DNA of 64,000 nt, from NCBI RefSeq assembly GCF_017872555.1, contig NZ_JAEDOX010000001.1, positions 1,116,001 through 1,180,000 on the forward strand, in the 5' to 3' direction. Source of the DNA: Ruegeria sp. HKCCSA071 (lineage in GTDB: Bacteria; Pseudomonadota; Alphaproteobacteria; Rhodobacterales; Rhodobacteraceae). Position numbers and translations under genes: made by a program. Of the stretch, positions 25,418 to 35,875 are shown piece after piece. Positions within the stretch are counted from its first letter, which is position 1, and the number at the start of each line of letters is the position of its first letter. A model generated the notes under the pieces. That model was given only the letters and a program-made list of their open reading frames with translations, had not been told where the DNA came from and did no database searches.

Positions 25418-26119
25418 ATGACGACCGACAAGACCGCCATCCGCGACGCCGCAACCGTCATCGTTTTGCGGAACAGGTGGACCAACCCGTCGATCCTGAT
25501 GGGTCAACGTGGGTCCAAGGCCGTGTTCATGCCCAACAAATTCGTATTCCCCGGCGGAGCGGTCGATCCGGCGGATTCGGATGTACCACTTGCGACCACA
25601 TTGCCTGACCTGTGTTCCGAGCGGTTGGCGGAACAGGCGGAATCCGGAAAACAACACGCCCTTGCCGCCGCAGCAATTCGCGAGCTTTGGGAAGAGACAG
25701 GACTTGTCCTGGGCCAGACGGGACACTGGCCGGGCAGCATTCCCGACGACTGGCAGAGCTTTTCTGCCATGGGTTACGTGCCGTCGGCAGCTGCGTTGCA
25801 ATTTGTTTTTCGCGCGGTCACACCGCCCGGCCGCCCCCGTCGGTTCGATGCGCGGTTCTTTCTGGTCGATGCCGATGCGCTGCAGGGCGACTTGGATGAT
25901 TTCAGCCATGCCTCGGACGAGCTGTCGCATCTGCAATGGGTGGAGCTGGATAGGGCGCGCGATCTGGATCTGCCGTTTATCACCGAGGTTGTTCTGGCCG
26001 AGGTCGCGGCCCGGGTGACCTCACCCGAGCCGCCAATATCGGTTCCATTCTATCAGAACAACGAAGAAGCCAATCTGTTCCTGCGGCTCAGAGGCTATCC
26101 GATGCCCGAGCACGACTGA
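25418..26119 (+). CDS. Nudix hydrolase, NUDT19/coenzyme A-type group
   Basis: The product has 233 residues from the ATG at 25418; an in-frame TTG at 25376 would overlap the DUF983 gene. The Nudix helix is present as AAIRELWEETGL, preceded by FPGGAVDPAD with a long insertion between the Gly and the REUXEE part, as in the NUDT19/YfcD-like subgroup. It hydrolyses a nucleoside diphosphate linked to another moiety; CoA or a CoA ester is a guess from the subgroup. It ends 10 bases from the convergent RNase J stop. Confidence 0.85.
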   Translation: MTTDKTAIRDAATVIVLRNRWTNPSILMGQRGSKAVFMPNKFVFPGGAVDPADSDVPLATTLPDLCSERLAEQAESGKQHALAAAAIRELWEETGLVLGQTGHWPGSIPDDWQSFSAMGYVPSAAALQFVFRAVTPPGRPRRFDARFFLVDADALQGDLDDFSHASDELSHLQWVELDRARDLDLPFITEVVLAEVAARVTSPEPPISVPFYQNNEEANLFLRLRGYPMPEHD

Positions 26120-26129
26120 CAGGTCAATT

Positions 26130-27797
26130 TCACCGCATCCGGCTGACAACTACCGTCACTTCGGGTTTTTTGCCGATTTCCGCTTTTGCCGTCTGACGCA
26201 CGATCCGGCGCATTTCGTCTTCCAGCTTGTCGTCATCCCGTAGGGTCTTGGCCGCAGCCCGCATCAGGAACTGGTTCAGGTCTTCTTCCAATACTTCGAC
26301 CAATCCGGCGCGGGACGTTCCGACCTCGGGCAGGCCCATCGTGTCGCACCACGGTTCGCCCAGCGGCTCGTCTTCTTCATCCAGAACAACCGTCACAGTT
26401 ACGTGGCCGTTCAGCGCCATGCGAATACGGTCCCGTACCACGCCATCCAACGCACCGATTTTCACCGACCCGTCCAGATAGGTACGCCCGGTTTCTACAT
26501 AGTCGACCACCACAGGAGCATTGCCGCCGAGGTCCAGCATGGTGCCGTTCACGGCCAGCACGCCAGTTCTGCCACCCTGCTCAGCCAGTTTGACATGCTC
26601 GCGCAGGTGACGGTGCTCTCCATGCATTGGGATCACAATTTGTGGATCGATCAGCGCGTGAACCTTCTCAAGATCAGGCCGGTTCGCATGGCCAGAGACG
26701 TGATAGAGGCCCGAGCTGTCATCCACCACATCCACGCCCTTTTCACTGAGCTGGTTCATGATGAAAATCACGCCACGTTCGTTTCCGGGAATGGTTTTCG
26801 ACGAAAACAGGAACAGATCGCCTTCGGACAGTTCCAGACCTCGGTACTTGCCACGGGCCAGTTGCGCACTTGCCGCACGGCGTTCGCCCTGGCTGCCGGT
26901 CACGATCAGCATCAGGTTCTGGCGCGGCAGGTCCAACGCCTCTTCCGCGCTGATCACCTTGGGGAAGTCCGACAGGATACCGGTTTCTGTTGCAGCTTCG
27001 ATCATCCGCCGCATTGCTCGCCCCAGCAACACAACCGAACGCCCCGCGCGCGCGCCCGCCTCGGCCAATGTTTTGACCCGTGCCACGTTCGACGCGAAGG
27101 TAGTTGCCACAACCATACCCTCGGCGCTTTCGACCAGTTTGGTAATCTCTGGCCCGACCTCGGATTCCGAACGGCCCGGATGCGCCGAGAAAACATTCGT
27201 GCTGTCGCAAACCAACGCCTTGACGCCCGGCTTGGAAATCTCGGCCCACAGGTCGGGATCAAAGGGTTCCCCCACGACCGGGTTTACATCCAGCTTGAAA
27301 TCACCCGAGTGCACCACGCGCCCTGCGGGCGTGTCGATGACCAACGCAGCACTTTCCGGGATCGAGTGTGAAACTGGAAGGAAACCCACCGTAAACGGTC
27401 CGACTGAGACCTTTTCGGGCCATGCGGACACGGTTGTCACAACATCGGTCGGGTGCGCATATTCTTCCATCTTGCGACGCGCGATATTGGCCGTGAAAGC
27501 CCGGGCATAAACCGGGGCTCCCAGTGCCTCATAGCAATGAGCCACGGCGCCGACATGGTCTTCATGCGCATGGGTGATGAAAACGCCATCCAGCCGGTCG
27601 GCCCGTTCTTTCAACCATGAAATATCCGCGTAGATCAGGTCGACGCCCGGTGTTGTGTCCATATCGGGAAAGGTGACGCCCAGGTCCACCAGGATCAGGC
27701 GTTCCTGCCCGGGCTGACCATATCCGTACACATAGGCATTCATGCCAATTTCGCCCGCGCCACCCAGCGGCAGGTAGATCAATCTTTCACTGCTCAT
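26130..27797 (-). CDS. rnj: Ribonuclease J
   Basis: The product has 555 residues. The beta-lactamase/beta-CASP core shows the metal motif THAHEDHVGAVAH, FLPVSHSIPE, HSGDFKLD and the beta-CASP MHGEHRHLREH. The C-terminal domain follows. RNase J has 5'-3' exo- and endonuclease activity and handles rRNA maturation and mRNA decay in alphaproteobacteria. Its start overlaps the coaX stop by four bases; birA-coaX-rnj is a usual alphaproteobacterial order downstream of nuo genes. Confidence 0.95.
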   Translation of the reverse strand: MSSERLIYLPLGGAGEIGMNAYVYGYGQPGQERLILVDLGVTFPDMDTTPGVDLIYADISWLKERADRLDGVFITHAHEDHVGAVAHCYEALGAPVYARAFTANIARRKMEEYAHPTDVVTTVSAWPEKVSVGPFTVGFLPVSHSIPESAALVIDTPAGRVVHSGDFKLDVNPVVGEPFDPDLWAEISKPGVKALVCDSTNVFSAHPGRSESEVGPEITKLVESAEGMVVATTFASNVARVKTLAEAGARAGRSVVLLGRAMRRMIEAATETGILSDFPKVISAEEALDLPRQNLMLIVTGSQGERRAASAQLARGKYRGLELSEGDLFLFSSKTIPGNERGVIFIMNQLSEKGVDVVDDSSGLYHVSGHANRPDLEKVHALIDPQIVIPMHGEHRHLREHVKLAEQGGRTGVLAVNGTMLDLGGNAPVVVDYVETGRTYLDGSVKIGALDGVVRDRIRMALNGHVTVTVVLDEEDEPLGEPWCDTMGLPEVGTSRAGLVEVLEEDLNQFLMRAAAKTLRDDDKLEDEMRRIVRQTAKAEIGKKPEVTVVVSRMR

Positions 27798-28573
27798 ATC
27801 GAGCCATTTTCCTTGTTGTAGCGATGAATCACGGTCAAGCCGTGCATCGTCAAATCATCCTCGATTACGTCGAACCCCACGTCGGCCTGATCGAACAAGG
27901 GGGCCAACCCTCCGGTTCCCACGACTTTCATCGGCATTCCATATTCGGCCTTGATCCGCGCGATCAGCCCTTCGATCAGGCCGGAATATCCCCAATACAC
28001 GCCCGACTGGATACAACCAACCGTATTTGTACCGATCACCTTCTCGGGACGCGTGATGTCGATATGCGGCAGTGCGGCTGCGCCCTGATGCAAAGCCTCA
28101 AGGCTGAGGTTAACACCCGGAGCGATGACGCCCCCCACATAGGCACCGTCCGCGGCGACAACGTCGAAATTTGTTGCGGTACCAAAGTCCACCACGACGA
28201 CATTGCCGCCATGACGGTCAAATGCGCCGACCGCGTTGGCCAGTCGATCCGGGCCCGGCACAGTTCCTTGATCCACGCGCGGCGGCACGGGCAACAGGCA
28301 ATCCGGCCTTCCCACCACCAACGGCCTGCACCCAAAAAAGCGATCTGCAAAAATGCGCAGGTTGAACACGACGCGCGGCACGGTCGAGGCAATGATGACA
28401 TCCGAGATATTCGCCTCGATCCCGTAATGTTTCACCAGGGTCGAATACCAGGTGAAATAGGCGTCCGCCGTGCGTGCGTGATGGGTCGAGGTGCGCAGGG
28501 TGCACAGAAATTCCTGACCATCCCAGATCGAGAACACTGTGTTGGTATTGCCGCAATCAATGGCCAGAAGCAT
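27794..28573 (-). CDS. coaX: Type III pantothenate kinase
   Basis: The product has 259 residues. ASKHA-fold motifs are present: the phosphate loop DCGNTNT at residues 6-12, the pantothenate region GPDRLANAVGA, DFGTATNFDVV and the C-terminal VVGTGGLAPL. It catalyses the first step of coenzyme A synthesis. It lies 11 bases after birA and overlaps the RNase J gene. Confidence 0.95.
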   Translation of the reverse strand: MLLAIDCGNTNTVFSIWDGQEFLCTLRTSTHHARTADAYFTWYSTLVKHYGIEANISDVIIASTVPRVVFNLRIFADRFFGCRPLVVGRPDCLLPVPPRVDQGTVPGPDRLANAVGAFDRHGGNVVVVDFGTATNFDVVAADGAYVGGVIAPGVNLSLEALHQGAAALPHIDITRPEKVIGTNTVGCIQSGVYWGYSGLIEGLIARIKAEYGMPMKVVGTGGLAPLFDQADVGFDVIEDDLTMHGLTVIHRYNKENGSI

Positions 28574-28584
28574 CTGTGCCCCTT

Positions 28585-29334
28585 TCAGAAATAGACATCC
28601 GCCGCAGGAATGCTCACGCGACCTTTGGCGGTGTTTAAGACAAGGTTACCGGCTGCGTCCACCGTTTCGAAGGTCCCAACCGTCTCAGACGTGCCGGTAC
28701 GCGCCGTGATAACCTCGCCCAGCCGGGCAGCTCGGGACAGCCACGCAGTGCGAATGGGTTCGAACCCGTAGGTAACAAACTGAGCTTCATATTTGGCATA
28801 GGCCGAGGCAAGCTCGGTCAGAAAATCCTCGGGCGTGACGTTTACACCGGTTTCCGACAAAAGCGAGACGGGTCGAACCGCGCCCGGTTCTACCGCGTCG
28901 GCGTCCGGGGCGTTGGCCAGATTCACGCCAATACCGATGGACAGATACGCCACACCGCGCCCCTGCCCGGCGCTTTCCAGCAAAATACCAGCAAGCTTGC
29001 CACCGTTCAGTAGTACGTCATTGGGCCATTTCAACGACAATCCCGCGGCACGCCCCGTCACAGAGACGCAAGCGTCAAACAGGGCCAATGCCGCAACAAA
29101 ACTGCGCAGTGCCGCCTGTTCTGGCGCACCTTCCGGGCGCATCAATAGGGTCGCTGCAAGGTTGCCCATGGGGTTGGCCCATGACCGTCCGCGTCGCCCA
29201 CGCGCAGCCGTCTGATGATGCGCCATAATCCAGACAGGACCACGGGCATTGGGGGCAATCCGCGCCGCTTCGTTGAGCGTGCTATCGACTTCCTGCACCT
29301 CGTGCAGGCCATAGCCTTGTGGCCACTTGGTCAT
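28585..29334 (-). CDS. birA: Biotin-[acetyl-CoA-carboxylase] ligase
   Basis: The product has 249 residues. It is the catalytic-only form without the N-terminal DNA-binding domain, so it should not act as a repressor. Visible are the biotin/ATP loop GRRGRSWANP, the KWPNDVL motif and GIGVNLAN. It would biotinylate acetyl-CoA carboxylase and the methylcrotonyl-CoA carboxylase encoded at 48955-50886. The ATG at 29334 has no ribosome binding site and follows, at only three bases, the T-tract of a hairpin terminator, so expression needs read-through from nuo or an internal promoter. Confidence 0.94.
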   Translation of the reverse strand: MTKWPQGYGLHEVQEVDSTLNEAARIAPNARGPVWIMAHHQTAARGRRGRSWANPMGNLAATLLMRPEGAPEQAALRSFVAALALFDACVSVTGRAAGLSLKWPNDVLLNGGKLAGILLESAGQGRGVAYLSIGIGVNLANAPDADAVEPGAVRPVSLLSETGVNVTPEDFLTELASAYAKYEAQFVTYGFEPIRTAWLSRAARLGEVITARTGTSETVGTFETVDAAGNLVLNTAKGRVSIPAADVYF

Positions 29335-29336
29335 AT

Positions 29337-29364
29337 CAAAAAGGCCCGGTCACGCGACCGAGCC
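29337..29364 (-). terminator. Rho-independent terminator of the nuo operon, abutting birA
   Basis: On the minus strand, arms at 29356-29364 and 29343-29351 pair at eight of nine positions (G+C-rich) around a four-base loop, followed at once by TTTTTG. It lies 24 bases after the nuoN stop. The T-tract ends three bases before the birA ATG. Confidence 0.75.
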
Positions 29365-29388
29365 CCTCTTTCAGATTGTTCATAACGT

Positions 29389-30831
29389 TCAGTTGACAAG
29401 AGTCGCTGCCGCGGCCGCGGCCGCTCCCTCGATCCCGAACTGATAGAAGACCCCGATCAGCATCAGCGCCGCGGACCCCATCAGGGCGAGCCACAGAACG
29501 GGTGTCGACCGCGTTTCGATCGGGTCCTCGTTCTCGGCCCCGAAATACATGTAGAACACGATCCGCAGGTAATAGAAGGCGCCAATTACCGATGCGATGG
29601 CCGATACCACAACAAGGCCGGTCAAATCGGCACTTACACCAGCCCGCCAAACACCAAACTTTGCAAAGAAACCCAGCATCGGTGGCACACCGGCAAGCGA
29701 GAACATCAGGATCAGAACAGCAAGGGCCTTGCCCGGATCACGTTTGGAAAACTGCCGCAGCGCATCAATGTCAGTGACGGGTTTGCCGTCGCGTTCCATC
29801 ATCAGAATAAACGCAAACGTGCCGATGTTCATGGTCACATAAATCGCCAGATACATCAGCATCGCCTGAATACCCAACTCGGTGCCAGCCGCCAAACCGA
29901 TCAGCGCGTAGCCCATATGGGCAATCGACGAGAACGCCATCAGTCGCTTGATGTCGCGCTGACCAATTGCGGCAACCGCCCCCAGCAGCATCGACAGCAC
30001 GGACAGCAAAACAATCACTTGCTGCCAGTCTTTGACCACGCCTCCGAAAGCGTCATGCAGAAGACGTGCAAACAAGGCCATTGCCGCGACTTTCGGAGCG
30101 GTGGCAAAGAAAGCCGTAATTGGCGTCGGCGACCCTTCATAGACATCTGGCGTCCACATATGGAACGGAACCGCCGACACCTTGAATGCCAGACCCGAGA
30201 TCAGGAAAATCAGGCCAAACAACAGACCAACCGAGACGTCCCCATGATGGACCGTCTGAATAATGCCCGAGAACAGTGTCGTGCCGGTGAACCCATAGAC
30301 CAGCGACGCACCATACAGCAGCAGACCTGAACTGAGAGCACCCAGAACAAAGTATTTCAGCCCTGCTTCGGTTGATTTTGCGCTGTCACGACGCAGCGCG
30401 GCAACAACATAAAGAGCAAGGGATTGCAGCTCGAGCCCCATGTAAAGAGACATCAGATCGCCTGCGCTGACCATCATCATCATCCCTACGGCGGCAAGAG
30501 CCACCAGCAACGGATATTCAAAGCGCAGCAAACCCCGGCGTGCCATGTATTCCTGGCTCATCACCATTACGGCACCTGCCGACAAAAGGATGGCAACTTT
30601 GGCAAAACGCGCGAACCCGTCATCTACGAACATGCCGTTGAAGGCCACGTTGGTACCACTGCCTTGGGTTGCGATCCAGATCGCCAGGACCGCCATCAAG
30701 CCCGCTGTGGTCCAGACCAGAACCGAAGCCAGCCCGTCTCTCGAGGTGTAGACAGCCCCCAACAGAGCCACCATCGCATAGATCGCCAGAACGATTTCCG
30801 GCAGGATAATTGTCAGATCAGCCTGGATCAT
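29389..30831 (-). CDS. nuoN: NADH-quinone oxidoreductase subunit N
   Basis: The product has 480 residues. It is an antiporter-like proton-pumping subunit of complex I with about 14 membrane helices. The typical Lys/Glu-bearing segments are [30 protein letters not shown] and [19 protein letters not shown]. It is the last nuo gene of the operon, 15 bases after nuoM, and is followed by a terminator. Confidence 0.97.
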   Translation of the reverse strand: MIQADLTIILPEIVLAIYAMVALLGAVYTSRDGLASVLVWTTAGLMAVLAIWIATQGSGTNVAFNGMFVDDGFARFAKVAILLSAGAVMVMSQEYMARRGLLRFEYPLLVALAAVGMMMMVSAGDLMSLYMGLELQSLALYVVAALRRDSAKSTEAGLKYFVLGALSSGLLLYGASLVYGFTGTTLFSGIIQTVHHGDVSVGLLFGLIFLISGLAFKVSAVPFHMWTPDVYEGSPTPITAFFATAPKVAAMALFARLLHDAFGGVVKDWQQVIVLLSVLSMLLGAVAAIGQRDIKRLMAFSSIAHMGYALIGLAAGTELGIQAMLMYLAIYVTMNIGTFAFILMMERDGKPVTDIDALRQFSKRDPGKALAVLILMFSLAGVPPMLGFFAKFGVWRAGVSADLTGLVVVSAIASVIGAFYYLRIVFYMYFGAENEDPIETRSTPVLWLALMGSAALMLIGVFYQFGIEGAAAAAAATLVN

Positions 30832-30846
30832 GTCTCCAAAGCTCCC

Positions 30847-32391
30847 TTAATGCGAAGCGGCAGTCTGGGTCGCAGCCTCAGCCGCGGCCAGAGCCGTGTC
30901 ATAGTTCGAAATGAGTGCCGTCGTCGATTGGCCGATCACATCGGTCACCAGCGACGGGTAAACGCCCAGAAGGATCGTCATCACGATCAGCGGGGCAAAA
31001 ATCAGCCGCTCGCGCGAGCTCATGTCGGTCATCGCCTTCAGGCTTTCCTTAATCAGGTCTCCAAAGACAACGCGGCGGTATAGCCACAACGCGTAGGCTG
31101 CCGAGAAGATCACACCGGTCGCCGCAACAGCGGTCACCCAGGTGTTGACCTGGAATGTGCCCATGAGTGTCAGGAACTCACCAATAAACCCGCTGGTGCC
31201 CGGCAGGCCGACATTGGCCATGGTGAACAGCATGAAGACCAGAGCGTAGGCGGGCATCCGGGTGACCAGACCGCCATAAGCCTCGATATCGCGGGTGTGC
31301 ATCCGGTCATAGATCACACCGACACACAGGAAGAGCGCGGCAGAGATGAACCCGTGGCTCAGCATCTGGAAAATCGCGCCGTCAATGCCTTGCTGGTTCG
31401 CAGCAAAGATGCCCATCGTGACAAAGCCCATATGCGCCACCGAGGAATACGCGATCAGCTTTTTCATGTCTTCCTGCACCAGTGCCACCAGCGAGGTGTA
31501 GACAACCGCTATGGCTGACATCCAAAGCACAAGATCAGTCATCACCGCCGAGCCAACCGGGAACATCGGCAGGCTGAACCGCAGGAAGCCGTAGCCGCCC
31601 ATCTTCAACAGGATCGCCGCCAGCACAACCGAGCCCGCCGTCGGCGCCTGAACGTGCGCATCGGGCAACCAGGTGTGCACCGGCCACATCGGCATTTTCA
31701 CCGCAAAAGACGCGAAGAAGGCCAGGAACATCAACGTCTGCATACCGCCGGTGACATAGATGCCCAACACGCTGAAACTCTCGGATGCGAACTGATGGGC
31801 CATTAGAGCTTCGATATCCGTGGTGCCCGCGTCAGCATACATTGCGACCATGGCCACCAGCATCAGCACCGAACCAAGGAAGGTGTAAAGGAAGAACTTG
31901 AAGCTGGCATAGATACGTTCCTTGCCGCCCCAGATACCGATGATCAGGAACATCGGGATCAGACCTGCCTCGAAGAACAGGTAGAACAGCACAAGATCCA
32001 GCGCCATGAACACGCCCAGCATCAGCGTTTCCAGCAGCAAGAAAGCAATCATGTATTCCTTGACGCGGTCTGTCACATTCCAACTGGCCAGAATGGTCAG
32101 CGGCATGATGAAAGTGGTCAGCAACACGAACAGAACGCTAATGCCATCCACGCCCATCTTGTATTTCAGACCCATCAGCCATTCACCCTCTTCCACCATC
32201 TGGAAGCCGGTGTTCGAAGGATCAAAGCCTGTGTAGATGCCAATTGACACCAGAAACGTCACAGTTGTCGCCAGCAATGCAATCCACTTGGCGTTGCGCT
32301 GAGCCGCGACGTCGCTGCCGTGCAGGAACAGCGCCAGAATGCTTGCTGCGATGGCGGGGATAAAGGTGACAATAGATAGGATATTGTCCAT
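30847..32391 (-). CDS. nuoM: NADH-quinone oxidoreductase subunit M
   Basis: The product has 514 residues. It is the second antiporter-like membrane subunit, with [37 protein letters not shown] and [15 protein letters not shown]. Its start and the nuoL stop share one base (TAATG), indicating coupled translation. The C terminus is extended by about 20 Ala-rich residues. Confidence 0.97.
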   Translation of the reverse strand: MDNILSIVTFIPAIAASILALFLHGSDVAAQRNAKWIALLATTVTFLVSIGIYTGFDPSNTGFQMVEEGEWLMGLKYKMGVDGISVLFVLLTTFIMPLTILASWNVTDRVKEYMIAFLLLETLMLGVFMALDLVLFYLFFEAGLIPMFLIIGIWGGKERIYASFKFFLYTFLGSVLMLVAMVAMYADAGTTDIEALMAHQFASESFSVLGIYVTGGMQTLMFLAFFASFAVKMPMWPVHTWLPDAHVQAPTAGSVVLAAILLKMGGYGFLRFSLPMFPVGSAVMTDLVLWMSAIAVVYTSLVALVQEDMKKLIAYSSVAHMGFVTMGIFAANQQGIDGAIFQMLSHGFISAALFLCVGVIYDRMHTRDIEAYGGLVTRMPAYALVFMLFTMANVGLPGTSGFIGEFLTLMGTFQVNTWVTAVAATGVIFSAAYALWLYRRVVFGDLIKESLKAMTDMSSRERLIFAPLIVMTILLGVYPSLVTDVIGQSTTALISNYDTALAAAEAATQTAASH

Positions 32392-34541
32392 TAGTGTGCG
32401 CCTCCGCCGATCGACATCCAGGTGACAAGGGCCGCAATGCCCAAAACCATCCAGAAGGCGTAAGTAAAGATGTACCCGGTCTGCGCCTTGCCTGCGAGGC
32501 GGGTGAAGAAGGGAACAACGCCCATTGCAACCCCGTTCAGGAAGCCGTCAATCGTGTTGCCGTCACCGCGTTTCCACAGGAACCGGCCAAGAGCGATAGT
32601 GGGTTTGACAAAGATCGCGTCGTAGATTTCGTCGAAATACCATTTGTTCAGCAAGAACAGGTACAGCGGACGCTGGTTCGCGGCCAGACGTGCCGGCAGC
32701 GATGTGTTCACGATGTAGAACCAATAGGCCACGACAAAGCCAAGCAACATGGCGACGAAGGGTGAAACCTTGACCCATTTCGGGGCCGCATGCGCATCCT
32801 CCAGAATGTGGTTGTCCGGCGCCATATAAAGCGCACCTTCACCCGGCTCGCCCGCAAAGACATAGTGATGATCGCCACCCTTGACATCCTTCTCACCATG
32901 ACCTTCATCAGCATGGCTGTCAGCCGCATGGCTTTCATCGGCATGGCTGTCTTCGCTGTGCGACGCATCCGCCGCCGCGTGATCACCGGCCTCGGCATGC
33001 TCTGAAGCTTCTGCAACCGGAATACCGTAGAATTTGCCAACCTTGTCCGCATGGCCAAAGAAGTTTCCGTACCAGATCATGCCCGCGAATACCGCACCCA
33101 GCGACAGAACTCCCAGCGGCACCAACATCACCTTCGGGCTTTCATGTGCGTGATCATGCGTGTGCTTGTCGCCGCGCGGCTCGCCATAGAAGGTCAGGAA
33201 GATCAGACGCCAGCTGTAGAACGAGGTGAACGCGGCAGCGACGACCAGCAACCAGAAGCCATAGCTTGATCCGCCCGCATAGGCACTCTCGATAATTGCG
33301 TCTTTTGACAGGAAACCGGCAAAACCAAAGGTGGTCAGCGGGATGCCAACACCGGTAATCGCCAAAGTGCCGATCATCATCGCCCAGAAGGTATAGGGGA
33401 TCTTTTTGCGCAGACCGCCATATTCGGTCATCTCCTGTTCGTGATGCATCGCGTGGATCACGGAACCGGCCCCAAGGAACAACAGGGCCTTGAAGAAGGC
33501 ATGCGTGAACAGGTGGAACATCGCCGCCGAATACATGCCGACGCCCGCCGCCACAAACATGTAGCCCAGCTGCGAACAGGTCGAATACGCGATGACACGT
33601 TTGATATCGGTCTGAACCAGACCAACAGTAGCAGCGAAGAACGCAGTCGAGGCCCCAAGAACGGTTATGAACCCTGTCGCGCCCGGTGCGAACTCCATCA
33701 GCGGGGACATGCGGCAGACCAAAAAGACACCTGCGGTCACCATGGTCGCAGCGTGGATCAGCGCTGACACAGGCGTCGGGCCTTCCATCGCATCCGGCAA
33801 CCATGTGTGCAGGATCAACTGCGCCGACTTACCCATAGCGCCGATGAACAGCAACACGCAGATCACTTCGATCGCGGTCCACTCCCCCCACAGGAAATGC
33901 AGCTTTTCTTCGGCCAAAGCAGGGGCAGAGGCAAAGATATCCGAGAAGTTGATACTGTCGGTCAGGAAGAACAGCGCGAAGATGCCCAGAGCAAACCCAA
34001 AGTCACCAACCCGGTTGACCACGAAAGCCTTGATTGCCGCCGCATTGGCCGAAGGCTTGCGATAATAGAACCCGATCAGCAGGTATGAGGCGACACCCAC
34101 GCCTTCCCAGCCAAAGAACATCTGCACCAGATTGTCCGCCGTCACCAGCATCAGCATGGCGAAGGTGAAGAAGGACAGATAGGCAAAGAAGCGCGGCTTA
34201 TAGCTTTCGCCTTCGCGCCATTGCGGGTCGTGATCCATGTAGCCGAAGGAATACAGGTGCACGAGCGCCGAGACGGTCGTCACCACGATCAGCATGATTG
34301 CCGTCAGTCGGTCCAGACGGACGGCCCAGCTTGTCGAAAGCGAGCCGCTCTCGATCCAGCGCATGATCTCGATCTGCTGTGTGTGGCCGTCGAAGGCAAA
34401 AAACACGATCCAGGACAGCAGACAGGCCAGAAACAGCAGGCCCGTGGCGGTCCACATGGCAGCCTTCTCGCCAATGAACTTCCAGCCGAACCCGCAAATC
34501 AGCGCGCCCACCAGCGGGGCAAAGAGGATGGTGGTTTCCAT
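32391..34541 (-). CDS. nuoL: NADH-quinone oxidoreductase subunit L with His-rich insertion
   Basis: The product has 716 residues, well over the roughly 610-660 common for NuoL. The antiporter core is standard ([60 protein letters not shown]). The extra length lies in the periplasm- or cytoplasm-facing loop before the last helices: a repeat-like His/Asp/Glu/Ala segment ([22 protein letters not shown], about residues 530-560) plus an upstream KHTHDHAH patch. NuoL carries the long lateral helix and the most distal pump channel. The His-rich loop may bind metal or may be neutral filler. Confidence 0.96.
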   Translation of the reverse strand: METTILFAPLVGALICGFGWKFIGEKAAMWTATGLLFLACLLSWIVFFAFDGHTQQIEIMRWIESGSLSTSWAVRLDRLTAIMLIVVTTVSALVHLYSFGYMDHDPQWREGESYKPRFFAYLSFFTFAMLMLVTADNLVQMFFGWEGVGVASYLLIGFYYRKPSANAAAIKAFVVNRVGDFGFALGIFALFFLTDSINFSDIFASAPALAEEKLHFLWGEWTAIEVICVLLFIGAMGKSAQLILHTWLPDAMEGPTPVSALIHAATMVTAGVFLVCRMSPLMEFAPGATGFITVLGASTAFFAATVGLVQTDIKRVIAYSTCSQLGYMFVAAGVGMYSAAMFHLFTHAFFKALLFLGAGSVIHAMHHEQEMTEYGGLRKKIPYTFWAMMIGTLAITGVGIPLTTFGFAGFLSKDAIIESAYAGGSSYGFWLLVVAAAFTSFYSWRLIFLTFYGEPRGDKHTHDHAHESPKVMLVPLGVLSLGAVFAGMIWYGNFFGHADKVGKFYGIPVAEASEHAEAGDHAAADASHSEDSHADESHAADSHADEGHGEKDVKGGDHHYVFAGEPGEGALYMAPDNHILEDAHAAPKWVKVSPFVAMLLGFVVAYWFYIVNTSLPARLAANQRPLYLFLLNKWYFDEIYDAIFVKPTIALGRFLWKRGDGNTIDGFLNGVAMGVVPFFTRLAGKAQTGYIFTYAFWMVLGIAALVTWMSIGGGAH

Positions 34542-34547
34542 GTTCCC

Positions 34548-34853
34548 TTACCCCTTCATCATATTGACGTCTTCAACCGCGATGGTGCCGCGGTTGCGGA
34601 AGAAACAGACCAGAATGGCCAGACCAATCGCCGCCTCGGCCGCCGCAACGGTCAGCACGAACAGCGTGAACACCTGCCCGACCAGATCGCCGAGGAAACT
34701 GGAAAACGCCACGAGGTTGATATTTACCGCCAGCAGCATCAGTTCGATGCTCATCAGCAGGATGATGACGTTCTTGCGGTTCAGGAAGAGACCGAAGATG
34801 CCGATGACGAACAGCGTCGCCGCGACGGTGAGATAGTGTTCAAGTCCGATCAT
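34548..34853 (-). CDS. nuoK: NADH-quinone oxidoreductase subunit K
   Basis: The product has 101 residues with three membrane helices. The two conserved buried glutamates are present, in [11 protein letters not shown] and [13 protein letters not shown]. Size is normal. It is separated from the Rap1a-like gene by six bases and from nuoL by the same distance. Confidence 0.96.
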   Translation of the reverse strand: MIGLEHYLTVAATLFVIGIFGLFLNRKNVIILLMSIELMLLAVNINLVAFSSFLGDLVGQVFTLFVLTVAAAEAAIGLAILVCFFRNRGTIAVEDVNMMKG

Positions 34854-34859
34854 TCTTAC

Positions 34860-35267
34860 TTATCCCTCTACCGCGCCGGCGCTTTGTTCGGTGCACGGAA
34901 AATACGTTGGCAACGCTTCTATGAATCCGAGTTCAGCTTGAAAGCCCCACATGCCAGGGTTTTCTTTGCTCCAATTGACGAAAGCTTGCAGAGCCGCAGT
35001 TCGTGATGGCGGCATAGCCGCAACTAATGTGTCATGGGGATAGTTGCCTTCAGTTCGCGATGAGCAGTTAAACCACAGCACCTGAGAAACACCTGCGGCT
35101 ATCCCAAGACACATCACGCCATCTGAATGCAAGGTCGAGTTACGTTCACCCCTGGGCTTCAACACGTCTTCACAACCGTGCAGCAGTTCTCCCACAGTTT
35201 GGGCGTAAGACTGCGATGCCATCGTCGACAGACCTGCCAATGCCAAGGTTGCGAAAAATAACTTCAT
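34860..35267 (-). CDS. Rap1a/Tai-like small secreted protein inside the nuo operon
   Basis: The product has 135 residues with a signal peptide (MKLFFATLALAGLSTMASQSYA). The mature part follows the Rap1a/Tai immunity-protein fold pattern: GELLHGCED, a central CLGIAAGVSQ helix, and a C-terminal NWSKENPGMWGF..EALPTYFPC, giving four to five cysteines. It fits exactly between nuoJ (5 bases upstream) and nuoK (6 bases downstream), so it is co-transcribed with complex I. Family members block type VI amidase effectors or act as general periplasmic proteins; here no toxin gene is adjacent, so an immunity role is not supported. Confidence 0.8.
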   Translation of the reverse strand: MKLFFATLALAGLSTMASQSYAQTVGELLHGCEDVLKPRGERNSTLHSDGVMCLGIAAGVSQVLWFNCSSRTEGNYPHDTLVAAMPPSRTAALQAFVNWSKENPGMWGFQAELGFIEALPTYFPCTEQSAGAVEG

Positions 35268-35272
35268 CTTAT

Positions 35273-35875
35273 TCACAACCCCTGCCCCGGTTTCACGTCC
35301 TTCAACTCCATCGCCTTGGCCGGGTCGCGCATCATCTGGCCGATGATGTCCTGACGCTTGATGTCCTTGCGGTGGCGCAGTGTCAGAACGATGGCTCCGA
35401 TCATGGCCACCAGCAGGATCAGGCCCGCCAGTTGGAACAGAAGGAAGTACTGATCGTAAAGGATGAGGCCAAGCGCCTCGGTGTTGTGGCGGTCTGCCGG
35501 GACCGGTTGCACCAGATTGGCCGCAGCACCCTGTGCGCTGTCCCAAGCCCCAAAGGCCATGACAAACTGCATCAGGATGATCAGACCAATCAGCAGGGCC
35601 AGCGGCATATAGCGCGCCATTTCGGCCTTGAGCTCGGCAAAATCCACGTCCAGCATCATCACCACGAAGAGGAACAGAACCGCGACCGCGCCGACATAGA
35701 CGATGACCAGCAGCATCGCCACGAACTCGGCCCCCAGCAGCACGAACAGCCCTGCCGAGGACAGAAACGCCAGGATCAGCCACAGGACCGAGTGAACCGG
35801 CTGGCGGCTGATCACCGTGAACAGCCCGCCGGTGATGGCGCTGATGGCAAACAGGTAGAAGGCAAAGACGGTCAT
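35273..35875 (-). CDS. nuoJ: NADH-quinone oxidoreductase subunit J
   Basis: The product has 200 residues with five membrane helices. The conserved helix-3 region [20 protein letters not shown] is present. The start overlaps the stop of the preceding CMD-family gene by four bases. Downstream comes the Rap1a-like gene rather than nuoK, which is unusual for this otherwise fixed gene order. Confidence 0.96.
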   Translation of the reverse strand: MTVFAFYLFAISAITGGLFTVISRQPVHSVLWLILAFLSSAGLFVLLGAEFVAMLLVIVYVGAVAVLFLFVVMMLDVDFAELKAEMARYMPLALLIGLIILMQFVMAFGAWDSAQGAAANLVQPVPADRHNTEALGLILYDQYFLLFQLAGLILLVAMIGAIVLTLRHRKDIKRQDIIGQMMRDPAKAMELKDVKPGQGL

